Assembly: GCF_014873145.1 (NCBI RefSeq)
Contig: NZ_JADBEK010000001.1
Span: 12,958,001 to 13,022,000 of the forward strand
DNA length: 64,000 bases
Direction of reading: 5' to 3'
Source of the DNA: Nonomuraea angiospora
Lineage (GTDB): Bacteria; Actinomycetota; Actinomycetes; Streptosporangiales; Streptosporangiaceae
The first letter of the stretch is position 1, and each line of letters begins with the position of its first letter. This document shows positions 1 through 7,277 of this stretch, in pieces. Under the pieces are notes generated by a model that ran no database searches, had not been told where the DNA came from, and saw only the letters and a program-made list of their open reading frames with translations. The position numbers and the translations under genes are program-made.

Positions 1-106
1 CGCCCGCCACTGCCCGCCCGGCCAGTCTGGCGAAAGAAGCCACAAGGGGACGTTAGTGCACGCCACGGGTTTCGGTCAGGGGGATGGGATTCCGGGCGCG
101 GGGTGA

Positions 107-118
107 GATAGCGCTTTC
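107..118. promoter_or_regulatory. LacI-type operator-like palindrome
   Basis: The sequence GATAGCGCTTTC is one mismatch from the symmetric GAAAGCGCTTTC, with the AGCGCT centre typical of LacI/GalR-family sugar operators in actinomycetes. It lies about 50 bases before the esterase start, where a repressor could act. No cognate regulator gene is in the window, so this is a sequence-pattern inference only. Confidence 0.35.
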
Positions 119-168
119 CGACGCGATGAGGTGAAATATCAGCGTACCTCTACAAGGCTGGAGATTCC

Positions 169-1149
169 GTGCCACTGTTCGACCTGCCGCTTGAGCAACT
201 CCGCAGCTACCTCCCCGAACGCGACGAGCCCGCCGACTTCGACGCGTTCTGGTCACGCACCCTGGGCGAGGCCAGGGAGTTCGACCTGAGCGCCGAGTAC
301 GTCCCGTACGACCTGCCCCTCGCCACCGTCGACGTGTTCGACGTGTCCTTCGCGGGCTGGGGCGGGCACCGGATCAACGGGTGGTTCCTGGTGCCGCGCG
401 GCGTGGAGGGCCCGGTGCCGTGCGTGATGCACTACATCGGCTACAGCGGCGGGCGCGGGTTCCCCAAGGACCACCTGTTCTGGCCCTCGGCCGGGTACGC
501 GGTGTTCGTGATGGAGACGCGTGGCCACGGCGGCGCGAACACCGGCAGTCCCGGCGCGACCGGGGACCCGCACGGCAGCGCCTCGCCGCAGGCGCCGGGC
601 ATGATGACCCGGGGCATCCTCGACCCGGACGACTACTACTACCGGCGCGTCTTCACCGACGCCGTCAGAGCCGTGGACGCGGCACTTGAGCACCCGGCGG
701 TGGACGCGAGCCGGGTCGTGGTCTCGGGCGGCAGCCAGGGCGGCGGCATCGCGCAGGCCACGGCCGCGCTGCACCCGGCGGTCAAGGCGGCGCTGATCGA
801 CGTGCCGTTCCTGACCCACTTCCGGCGGGCGGTCGAGATCACCGGGAGGGACCCGTACCAGGAGCTGGTGCGGTTCCTGTCCACCCGCAGGGACACCGCC
901 GACCAGGTCTTCCGCACGCTGTCATACTTCGACGGGCTCAACTTCGCCGCCCGCGGCCAGGTGCCCGCGCTCTACTCGGTGGCGCTGATGGACGACGTCT
1001 GCCCGCCGTCGACGGTGTTCGCCGGTTACAACCATTGGCAGGGCCCGAAGGAGATCTCCGTGTGGCCCTGGAACGGCCACGAGGGCGGCGGCGGCTTCCA
1101 GACGGAGGAGCAGCTGCGCTACCTCCACAAGCTTCTCAGCGACGGCTGA
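169..1149 (+). CDS. Acetylxylan esterase / cephalosporin-C deacetylase family hydrolase
   Basis: This 326-aa alpha/beta hydrolase has the length and layout of the AXE1 family (carbohydrate esterase 7-like), which removes acetyl groups from xylo-oligosaccharides and related acetyl esters. The nucleophile elbow GGSQGG puts the catalytic Ser at 189. An Asp pair at 275-276 (LMDDVCPP) and His304 (WNGHEGG) complete the expected triad, and the family RGHGGANTGSP oxyanion segment is at about 118-128. There is no signal peptide, so it should act in the cytoplasm on imported acetylated oligosaccharides. The GTG start follows a GGAG motif with good spacing. A LacI-like palindrome lies upstream and a strong hairpin follows the stop. 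The gene is monocistronic and converges on the next gene. Confidence 0.85.
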   Translation: MPLFDLPLEQLRSYLPERDEPADFDAFWSRTLGEAREFDLSAEYVPYDLPLATVDVFDVSFAGWGGHRINGWFLVPRGVEGPVPCVMHYIGYSGGRGFPKDHLFWPSAGYAVFVMETRGHGGANTGSPGATGDPHGSASPQAPGMMTRGILDPDDYYYRRVFTDAVRAVDAALEHPAVDASRVVVSGGSQGGGIAQATAALHPAVKAALIDVPFLTHFRRAVEITGRDPYQELVRFLSTRRDTADQVFRTLSYFDGLNFAARGQVPALYSVALMDDVCPPSTVFAGYNHWQGPKEISVWPWNGHEGGGGFQTEEQLRYLHKLLSDG

Positions 1150-1150
1150 C

Positions 1151-1189
1151 GGGCGCGCCCGCCGTGCCGGTGCGGCACGGCGGGCGCCC
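1151..1189. terminator. Bidirectional hairpin terminator between convergent genes
   Basis: A perfect 12-bp stem (1157-1168 paired with 1174-1185) closes a 5-base loop, and GGGC/GCCC pairs extend it outside. It sits between the stops of two convergent genes. There is no T-tract, as is usual for GC-rich actinomycete terminators. Confidence 0.6.
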
Positions 1190-1192
1190 ATG

Positions 1193-1480
1193 TCACGCCG
1201 TCTGTTCCTTGACCAGGAACGACACGCTTCCCTGGTCGTCGGCTCCGGCGTCCAGTGACTTGTCCTCCAATACGGTGGCGGCCACGGGGTCGAGGTAAAC
1301 GCGCGCCCCCTCGGCCTCGACGACCTCGTCCGCCGGCTCCGGAGCGGTGGCCAGCGTAAGGGTGAGCGAACTCGCGCCCTCTCCCTGAGACGAGATGCGG
1401 ATCCCGCTCTGAGAAGGTTCGGGCGCAGACGAGGTCAGATCGCGGATCGCCTGGGCTGCGTTGGCTGTCAGGGTGAGCAC
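1193..1480 (-). CDS. HesB/IscA-like fold protein without cysteines
   Basis: This 95-aa protein begins MLTLTANAAQAIRDL, the characteristic opening of the HesB/IscA family, and keeps the family length and the glycine-rich segment in the middle. It contains no cysteine at all, whereas Fe-S-assembling A-type carriers need three (one central and a C-terminal CxC/CGCG). It therefore cannot act as a cluster scaffold by the known mechanism. The C-terminal half instead has acidic residues and ends VSFLVKEQTA. Such cysteine-less relatives occur in actinomycetes without a known role. The gene is alone, convergent with the esterase and divergent from the methyltransferase gene about 115 bases away. Fold assignment is fairly secure; function is unknown. 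Confidence 0.7.
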   Translation of the reverse strand: MLTLTANAAQAIRDLTSSAPEPSQSGIRISSQGEGASSLTLTLATAPEPADEVVEAEGARVYLDPVAATVLEDKSLDAGADDQGSVSFLVKEQTA

Positions 1481-1594
1481 TACGGCTCCTCCTCACGGTC
1501 GACGTTCAGGAGTTGCCTGCCCTTCCCCCAACTTTCCAGCTCAACCCTTCCTGACTGTTTCTTTACCCAGATTTCCTGGAGCTCCCTGTGGAGA

Positions 1595-2773
1595 ATGGGG
1601 GCCATGGACTTCGCTGAGCACAGGCAGGCCATGGTGGCGCACCTGCGGGAACGCCGGCACATCAGCGATCCCGTGGCCGCCGCGCTGCTGGCGGTGCCGC
1701 GCCACCTCTTCGTGCCCGGCGTCGACCCCGTGGACGCCTACCGCGACGAGCCCATCGTCACCAAACGTGACGACGCGGGCCGGCCGATCAGCTCGTCCTC
1801 GCAGCCCGCGATCATGGCCACGATGCTCGACCAGCTCGGCGTGGAGCCGGGGCACCGGGTGCTGGAGATCGGCGCGGGCACCGGCTACAACGCGGCCCTG
1901 CTCGCCCACCTCGCCGGGCCCGCCGGGCACGTGGTGAGCGTCGACATCGACGAGGACATCGTTGCGCGGGCCGCACGGCACCTGTCCGCCGCCGGGGCGG
2001 CGCGGGTGGAGGCGGTGTGCGCGGACGGCGCCCAGGGGTACGCGGAGCGGGCCCCGTACGACCGCGTGATCGCCACGGTCGGCGTGTGGGACCTGGCCCC
2101 GGCGTGGCTGGAGCAGCTGGGCGCGGGCGGGCGGCTGGTGGCGCCGCTCGACCTGCGGGGCGTGCAGGTGTCCGTGGCCCTCGAACGCGCCGGTGACCAC
2201 TGGGCCAGCGGGTCGGTGGCGCCGTGCGGGTTCATGCGGCTGCGCGGGGCGTTCGCCGGGCCGGAGGCGACCGTGGTGCTGCGCCAGGAGCCCGAGCTCA
2301 TGCTGGGCCTGCCCGAGTGGCGCGAGATCGGCGACGTGCTGGCCGCGCTCGACGCCGAACCGGCCGAGGTCGCCGTCGGCGGGGGCGAGGCGGTGGCGTA
2401 CGGGCCGGGCGTCACGCTGTGGCTGGCCCTGCGCGACCCCCGGTGCTGCGTCCTGACCGGCAAGCTGGGGCACGGGTACGGCATGAGCGCCGGCCTCGTG
2501 GACGGTGACGCCATCGCGCTGCTCGGAGGGCAGGGCGCGCACGTGGCCCGCGGCCGTGGACCCACCGGCCCCGGCCTGGCGGCCCACGGCCACGGGCCAG
2601 GCGGTGCCGCGCTGGCGGCCGACCTGGCCGGGCACGTGCGGGCGTGGCACGAGGCGGGCCGCCCGGAGGTGGGCGACCTGCGCATCCGCGCCTACCCCGG
2701 GCTCGCCCGCGACGACGGGAAGGCGACGATCATCCCGAAACGCCACACCACCCTGGCGGTCACCTTCGGCTGA
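1595..2773 (+). CDS. PCMT-type SAM-dependent methyltransferase
   Basis: The N-terminal ~200 residues match protein-L-isoaspartate O-methyltransferases: a substrate loop around ISSSSQPAIMATML, the SAM-binding motif VLEIGAGTGYN, and VDIDEDIV as the acidic strand-2 end. About 190 further residues, absent from housekeeping PCMTs, follow and include a PCGFMRLRG segment. This two-part layout and the 392-aa length resemble PCMT-like enzymes attached to peptide-modification systems (the 'FxLD' type, or those forming isoaspartate in lanthipeptides and graspetides). No precursor peptide, ATP-grasp or LanB/LanC partner is visible nearby. Two starts are possible: ATG 1595 follows TGGAG, and ATG 1604 is nine bases later. 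General methyltransferase function is confident; the protein or peptide substrate is not known. Confidence 0.8.
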   Translation: MGAMDFAEHRQAMVAHLRERRHISDPVAAALLAVPRHLFVPGVDPVDAYRDEPIVTKRDDAGRPISSSSQPAIMATMLDQLGVEPGHRVLEIGAGTGYNAALLAHLAGPAGHVVSVDIDEDIVARAARHLSAAGAARVEAVCADGAQGYAERAPYDRVIATVGVWDLAPAWLEQLGAGGRLVAPLDLRGVQVSVALERAGDHWASGSVAPCGFMRLRGAFAGPEATVVLRQEPELMLGLPEWREIGDVLAALDAEPAEVAVGGGEAVAYGPGVTLWLALRDPRCCVLTGKLGHGYGMSAGLVDGDAIALLGGQGAHVARGRGPTGPGLAAHGHGPGGAALAADLAGHVRAWHEAGRPEVGDLRIRAYPGLARDDGKATIIPKRHTTLAVTFG

Positions 2774-2782
2774 CCGCCCGCC

Positions 2783-2860
2783 CGCCGTCGGCGATCTTCA
2801 GACGCCCGTCCACCCGCCGTCGCGGATCTTCAGACGACGGTCCACTCGCTGTCGCGGATG
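2783..2860. repeat. 32-bp tandem repeat at the 3' end of the PPOX-family gene
   Basis: Two imperfect 32-base units (2783-2814 and 2815-2846) share the core GATCTTCAGACG, and a partial third begins at 2847 (CGCTGTCGCGGATG). The second and third units encode the last residues of the minus-strand gene, while the first lies beyond its stop. A local duplication of the gene end is the simplest reading. Confidence 0.6.
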
Positions 2861-3288
2861 AGGTCGCGCCCGCGCAGCTCGTTCGCCTCGCGCCAGGCCT
2901 GCAGCCGCACCGGCGTGATGCGGAAGTAGTGGTACGACTCGGGCTCCGTGCGCGGGTCGAAGCCCGTCTTCGCCGCGAACGCGTCGCCGACCTCCGCCGG
3001 GATCTCGGCTTCGGGGATGGCCTCGGCCGTGCCCTCGACGAGGACGACGTCGCGCACCAGCCCCACGCCCACGCGCAGCCGCCCGGAGGCCAGCAGGTTG
3101 CGGGCGGTCCGGCTGGTGCTGACGGTGGAGATCAGCAGGGTCGCGCCGTCCCAGAGGAACGACAACGGCACCAGGTACGGCACCCCGCCCTCGTCCGCCG
3201 TGGCCACCCAGGCGTCCACGTCGTTCTCGAGCCGGTCGAGGGTGTCCCGCTTGCGCTGGTGCGGCGGGCGGGGGTCTGGCTGGGTCAT
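2830..3288 (-). CDS. PPOX-family flavin/F420-binding protein
   Basis: This 152-aa protein has the split-barrel layout of the pyridoxamine-5'-phosphate oxidase-like family: an N-terminal helix (KRDTLDRLENDVDAWVATAD), the strand pair PYLVPLSFLWDG, the cofactor-contact segment TVSTSRTARNLLASGRLRVGV, and a C-terminal Trp (SEWTVV). Actinobacterial members of this size bind FMN, F420 or haem and act as small reductases, so F420 is plausible here but unproven. I place the start at ATG 3288 (MTQPDPRP). An in-frame extension to 3447 exists, but its composition (HPTSGRVHHPTSRTP) looks non-coding. The gene is divergent from the lipoprotein gene. Its 3' end lies in a small tandem repeat. Confidence 0.75.
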   Translation of the reverse strand: MTQPDPRPPHQRKRDTLDRLENDVDAWVATADEGGVPYLVPLSFLWDGATLLISTVSTSRTARNLLASGRLRVGVGLVRDVVLVEGTAEAIPEAEIPAEVGDAFAAKTGFDPRTEPESYHYFRITPVRLQAWREANELRGRDLIRDSEWTVV

Positions 3289-3471
3289 CCGGGCTCCGGT
3301 CACGTCGGTCTCGTGGTCGTGGTCATTATCGACGACGGCCCACGCGGCCGGTCGGCTCGGTGTCCGGGATGTGGGGTGGTGGACGCGCCCGGAGGTGGGA
3401 TGCCGGGTTTTGGGGGAAGGGATGATTACGCTCTGTATTGGATCCATTTCACCATGTCATAGGAAATGCTC

Positions 3472-4107
3472 ATGCGCACACTGTTGCTGGCCGCCCTGGC
3501 CCTGGCCGCTCTCGGGGGCTGTGCCGACGTGCCGACGGACACCGCGGGCCTGGTGCCGCGTACCGACACCCAGCCGTCCGAGCAGGACAAGGCCTGGATG
3601 CGGGGCATCCACGAGGGCAACCTGGCCGAGGTCCAGGCGGGGCAGCTCGCGGTGGGCAAGGGCCGCTCGGCGCGGATCAAGTCGATCGGCAAGATGCTCG
3701 TCGTGGACCACACCAAGCTCGACACCAAGGTGACCGACGCGGCCACGCGGCTCCACATCCCGCTGCCCATGTCCCCGAGCGCCGACCAGCGCGCCATGCT
3801 GGCCACGCTGCAGGACTCGCCGGCCGACGAGTTCGACCAGGACTTCACGGCCGCCATGATCAACGCGCACCAGGAGGCGCTGGCGGCCACGAAGTTCGAG
3901 ATCTCCCACGGGACCTCGCCGACGGTCGTGGCGCTGGCCAGGATGGCCGAGCCGGCGCTGACGGCGCACCTGACCGCGCTGCGGCAGGGCGGGGGCGGCC
4001 CGGGCACGCAGACACCGACAGGCTCGCCCACCGGGACGCCCACCGGGTCGTCCATCGGCACGCCCACGGAGACGACCCCGGGACCGGAGACGCCTCACGG
4101 CGAGTAG
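3472..4107 (+). CDS. DUF4142-family lipoprotein
   Basis: A lipoprotein signal peptide ends in the lipobox LGGC, so the mature protein should be membrane-anchored on the outside. The body (about 35-170) matches the DUF4142 four-helix bundle, a ferritin-like fold of unknown function: repeated helices with DKAWMRGIHEGNLAEV, VDHTKLDTKV and INAHQEALA. The tail is a low-complexity Pro/Thr/Gly linker with GTPTG-type repeats. AGGA at 3461-3464 fits the ATG at 3472 (7-base spacing) much better than the ATG at 3466, so the shorter start (211 aa) is chosen. Its last 13 bases overlap the convergent sialidase-like gene. Confidence 0.8.
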   Translation: MRTLLLAALALAALGGCADVPTDTAGLVPRTDTQPSEQDKAWMRGIHEGNLAEVQAGQLAVGKGRSARIKSIGKMLVVDHTKLDTKVTDAATRLHIPLPMSPSADQRAMLATLQDSPADEFDQDFTAAMINAHQEALAATKFEISHGTSPTVVALARMAEPALTAHLTALRQGGGGPGTQTPTGSPTGTPTGSSIGTPTETTPGPETPHGE

Positions 4108-5801
4108 AGCTCGATCTCGTTGAGCATGCTGCACGTCCGGCCGAGCTCAGGCTCGCAGTCGGAGCCCGGCTCGGTGACGATCTTGATGTGCCGGCCCGTG
4201 CGGTCGATCTCCTCGTACCGCATCGCGTAGTCCGTCCGGTCCTTGATCGTGACGACGGGCTCGCCCCACGAGCGGCCGTCCTTGGAGACGTAGACACGGG
4301 CCCCGGCCGGATGGCCCGGGCGCAGGCTGAGGCCGATCCGGGTCAGCGCGTACTGGCGGTCCAGGTGCAGCACGTACCGGCCGCGGCCCTGGCCGACGGC
4401 GCTCGACCAGTAGCCGGTGCTGCCGTCGAAGGCCCCGCCGGGGCGGCTCCTGGGGCGGCCGGTCCAGCGCATGGTGGTCTCGACGCTCAACCGGCCGCTC
4501 CGGCGCATCGCGGCCAGGTCCAGCAGGCCGGGGCCGGGAGGGTCGATCGTGAACAGCTGCCGCTTGATCGCGTACCAGCCGCGGTTCTCGAAGCGCCCGT
4601 GCGCCGGGCAGGCGGTCTCGTCCAGCAGGCCGTCGGGGCGCACCCCGGGCAGCTTGCAGTTGTCGAACACCTGGATCAGCCGGTGCGGGCCGAGGGCCGC
4701 GATCCCGGTGTAGCCGGACGAGCCGTGGACGGGCCAGATGCCGTCGCGGTTGTGGTACGTCACCCGCGGCTCCAGCCACTCCTCGCCGAGCCCGTCGGGG
4801 GAGGCGGCCAGCCAGTTGTCCGGGCGCCCGGCGCTGAGCACGAGGACCCCGTCCGGCATCAGCAGCAGCCGTGGCGCCACGCCGCGCACCACGCAGTCCT
4901 GGCCCGCGAAGCGCAGCTCGCCGACCGGCGACCAGGTGCGCCCGCCGTCGGTGGAGCGGCTCTGGTGCAGCGTGGAGAACCGGCCGCCGTCGCGGCGCAG
5001 CACCGCCAGCAGGCTGCCGTCCATCGTCTGCGCGACGCTCGCCTCGTTGTAGACGAACCCGTCGGACGGCGGCGCGATCACGCCGCGCCGCTCGAACGTC
5101 CGGCCGCCGTCCCGGCTGGCGTACAGCTCGGCCTGGTACGTCCCCGTGTCGCGGTACTGGGCGTACATCGTGATCAGGATCGTGCCGTCGGCGAGCTGCA
5201 CCGGCAGCCCGTGCGTGGCCCCGCCGGGCAGCAGCTCGCCGGGCGTGGTCACCGCCGCCTCCGAGCGCACCCAGCTCTCCCCGTCCTCCAGCGACGAGGT
5301 GGTGAGCACGCCCAGCGTGCCGGTGTGCGGGCCGGTGACCTGCAGGTAGTACTCGGTGGCGAAGTACCGGCCGTCGAGCAGCTGGATGGGGGCCTCGCGC
5401 AGCGGCGTCAGGTTCGCCGGACCGAAGGTGAGCCCGCCGTCGTCGGAGACCGCGAGCGAGTTGGTGAGGGTGACGATCTGGTCCACGTTCGTGGTGAAGG
5501 TGCTGATCACCTTCTGCCGGGGCGCCCCGCCGGGGCCCGCGACGTCGAGGACCGAGACGTTCGGGAAGCCCGCGAAGTCGAGCCGTTCGGACTCCGTCGG
5601 CTCGCGGTCGACGGGCGGCGGATTGGGATGAATCCAGTCTGGTGAGGAAGCAGTATCGATCAGGTAAGCCTCGTCCGGGATGGACGGCTGGGAGTGATCC
5701 GGTAGCTGACAGTAACCGGCCGCCGCCTGCGTCGCGTCAGGCGGCGCGGGCAGTCCCACGGCCACCGACAAGGCCACGACCACGGATCTTGGCACCCACA
5801 C
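4095..5801 (-). CDS. Secreted BNR/sialidase-fold protein with C-terminal discoidin-like domain
   Basis: The start is placed at GTG 5801, which follows GGGGAG with good spacing and gives an immediate signal peptide (VPRSVVVALSVAVGLPAPP). The roughly 568-aa product has a six-bladed propeller signature: Asp-box repeats SDDGGLTF, SRDGGRTF and STDGGRTW at regular spacing. Roughly the last 140 residues resemble an F5/8 type C (carbohydrate-binding) domain. Families with this layout include exo-sialidases and other extracellular glycosidases, but I do not see a clear arginine-containing (F/Y)RIP motif. Sialidase activity is therefore not established, and a carbohydrate-binding or different glycan-cleaving role is possible. 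Its 3' end overlaps the DUF4142 gene tail-to-tail. Confidence 0.7.
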   Translation of the reverse strand: MWVPRSVVVALSVAVGLPAPPDATQAAAGYCQLPDHSQPSIPDEAYLIDTASSPDWIHPNPPPVDREPTESERLDFAGFPNVSVLDVAGPGGAPRQKVISTFTTNVDQIVTLTNSLAVSDDGGLTFGPANLTPLREAPIQLLDGRYFATEYYLQVTGPHTGTLGVLTTSSLEDGESWVRSEAAVTTPGELLPGGATHGLPVQLADGTILITMYAQYRDTGTYQAELYASRDGGRTFERRGVIAPPSDGFVYNEASVAQTMDGSLLAVLRRDGGRFSTLHQSRSTDGGRTWSPVGELRFAGQDCVVRGVAPRLLLMPDGVLVLSAGRPDNWLAASPDGLGEEWLEPRVTYHNRDGIWPVHGSSGYTGIAALGPHRLIQVFDNCKLPGVRPDGLLDETACPAHGRFENRGWYAIKRQLFTIDPPGPGLLDLAAMRRSGRLSVETTMRWTGRPRSRPGGAFDGSTGYWSSAVGQGRGRYVLHLDRQYALTRIGLSLRPGHPAGARVYVSKDGRSWGEPVVTIKDRTDYAMRYEEIDRTGRHIKIVTEPGSDCEPELGRTCSMLNEIELYSP

Positions 5802-5946
5802 CGGCTCGCTCCCCGCGTGTCTCCCGAACTGACCGAACCGTTCGGACTCTAGATGATCCACGCTCCGTAACACCGGATTCACCTGCGGGAAGTCGCGGGT
5901 TCACGGCTGCCGGCGATCTGGCGGCGCGTGATCCATGCCGGTTTTG

Positions 5947-6010
5947 TTAAGTACCAGTTGACAGGAAACCCCTCTCTGACGACGATCGGGACGGCACTAT
6001 TAAGTGTCAA
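5947..6010 (+). promoter_or_regulatory. Putative promoter/operator of the 6-12.8 kb block
   Basis: A consensus -35 TTGACA lies at 5958-5963, but no good -10 follows at 16-18 bp. TTAAGT occurs at 5947-5952 and again at 6000-6005, and TTGACA is mirrored by TGTCAA at 6005-6010. These paired elements flank the likely transcription start of the first gene in the block and could be regulator sites. Confidence 0.3.
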
Positions 6011-6045
6011 TTTACGTAGGTCGTGGGTCGGGAGGTGGCCCCCAG

Positions 6046-6942
6046 ATGAGCATCGAGCCGAGGGCGAGAGTGGCCCCAGAGCGAGTGCTGCCAGGCCCGG
6101 TGCCCCTTGCGCCGGAGACAGCCGCCCAGCAACGGGTGGTTCAGCGGATCTGCGCCAGAGTGGCGCCCGCCGGCGTGGACGTCGGCGTAGACGAAGTACC
6201 CCCGGGCGGCCTGCAGGTGTGGATCGACACCCCGGTGCCGGTGGCCGCGCAGGAATCCTGGGTGCTCTACCACCGCATGGCGCGCGAGGTCGCGCTCGTC
6301 GGCTGGCACTGCGAGGCCGACGCCGACCGGCTGCTGGTCCTCGGGTGGAGCGCCGCCTGCCTGCACAACCGCGTACGCCTGCTCCAGAGCGGACTGCGCA
6401 GGCTGACCGACTTCGAGTCGACCGCGCAGCGGGCCGTGCAGCTCGAAGGCCGGCGCCCGGACGAGCCCGCCACGGAGATCGTCGCCGCCGTGAACGCCGC
6501 GATCGAACGGCGGCTGCGCTGGCCCGAGCGGCTGGCCGAGCTCGACGGGTTCGAGCGCAGCTCGGGACTGTCCCACCTGCAGCTGCTCCTCGCCCAGGTC
6601 ATCGGGCTGGAGGCGAAGGTCTCGGCCGCCTGCGCGGAGCACCTCGTCATGGCGCGGGTGCTCGCGCGGGCCGTCTGCGAGCAGTACGCCCGCCACTCGA
6701 ACCTGTCGCGCGCCCAGCGCGACGTGCTGCTGGAGTCGCGCCGATGGGTGCACGCCAGCTCCATGATCCGAGGCTCGGCCGGCGCCCGGCCGAGCACCGG
6801 TGGCACCGCCGGCCGTCCCCACATGGGGCTGGCGGAGCGCCGCATCGCCGCGAGCGTCATCAACCACGGCGTGCCGCGGGCGACCCCCGCGGCCGTCACT
6901 CCGGTGGTCGACCACCTCGACCACAGGGAGGGCGCACGCTGA
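6046..6942 (+). CDS. Unrecognised 298-aa protein, first gene of an oxidative gene block
   Basis: I do not recognise a family. The start at ATG 6046 is supported by GGGAGGT nine bases upstream; an earlier in-frame ATG at 6004 has no ribosome site. The central part (about 75-235) is predicted mostly helical, with segments such as WVLYHRMAREVALVGWHCEADADRLL and a long Arg/Leu/Glu-rich stretch. The C-terminal ~70 residues are Gly/Ala/Arg/Pro-rich and likely disordered. No signal peptide or membrane helix is seen. It precedes the 82-aa peptide gene by about 70 bases and is co-directional with a flavin oxidase, exporter, monooxygenase-like protein and desaturase. A regulatory, scaffold or carrier role in that block is possible, but nothing in the sequence shows it. 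Confidence 0.6.
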   Translation: MSIEPRARVAPERVLPGPVPLAPETAAQQRVVQRICARVAPAGVDVGVDEVPPGGLQVWIDTPVPVAAQESWVLYHRMAREVALVGWHCEADADRLLVLGWSAACLHNRVRLLQSGLRRLTDFESTAQRAVQLEGRRPDEPATEIVAAVNAAIERRLRWPERLAELDGFERSSGLSHLQLLLAQVIGLEAKVSAACAEHLVMARVLARAVCEQYARHSNLSRAQRDVLLESRRWVHASSMIRGSAGARPSTGGTAGRPHMGLAERRIAASVINHGVPRATPAAVTPVVDHLDHREGAR

Positions 6943-7011
6943 CCCAGATCCGCTCAACGGCGAGCGGTCGCCCGGAAAAACCCCATCGAGTCCGGTAGGA
7001 GAGCTCCCGTC

Positions 7012-7260
7012 ATGCGAACCCCCCCGCACCTGCCCGCCAGAACCATCCGCGACACCCGGGACACCGACACCGTCCGGCCCCGCCGGCACCCCTACGGACT
7101 GCACGAGGTCCCCGTGCAGTCGGCGCCGCTCGGAACCCTCGACCTCGCTGACCCGGCCGCCGAGCCCGACGAGTACGTCGAGCAGCGGCTGCTCGGCATC
7201 AGGGAGATGTCCAACCAGGCCATCGGCTCCATCGACGACCTGCTCCAGCACACCGCGTGA
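7012..7260 (+). CDS. Small 82-aa protein of unknown function
   Basis: The ATG start follows GGTAGGAG with ideal spacing, so translation is well supported. The N-terminal 30 residues are rich in Arg and Pro (MRTPPHLPARTIRD), and the C-terminal half is acidic and amphipathic (LDLADPAAEPDEYVEQRLLG ... SIDDLLQHTA). There is no cysteine, no signal peptide and no membrane segment. The gene lies only 17 bases before the flavin oxidase start, so the two are surely co-transcribed. It could be a ribosomal peptide precursor, a small partner subunit of the oxidase or a regulator. It resembles no precursor class I know and lacks a Cys/Ser/Thr-rich core. Confidence 0.65.
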   Translation: MRTPPHLPARTIRDTRDTDTVRPRRHPYGLHEVPVQSAPLGTLDLADPAAEPDEYVEQRLLGIREMSNQAIGSIDDLLQHTA

Positions 7261-7277
7261 GCCGAAAGAGGAGAGTC

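Noticed and set aside
3438..5645. Long open frame (735 codons) opposite the sialidase-like gene
   Set aside because: Arg/Ala/Gly/Pro-rich product without any family; it is the high-GC shadow of two real genes on both strands.
4095..5801. Firm sialidase annotation
   Set aside because: Asp boxes are present, but I could not find the arginine-containing RIP motif; only the fold is claimed.
7012..7260. Lanthipeptide or lasso precursor
   Set aside because: No Cys/Ser/Thr-rich core, no LanM/LanB, cyclase or protease gene in the neighbourhood.
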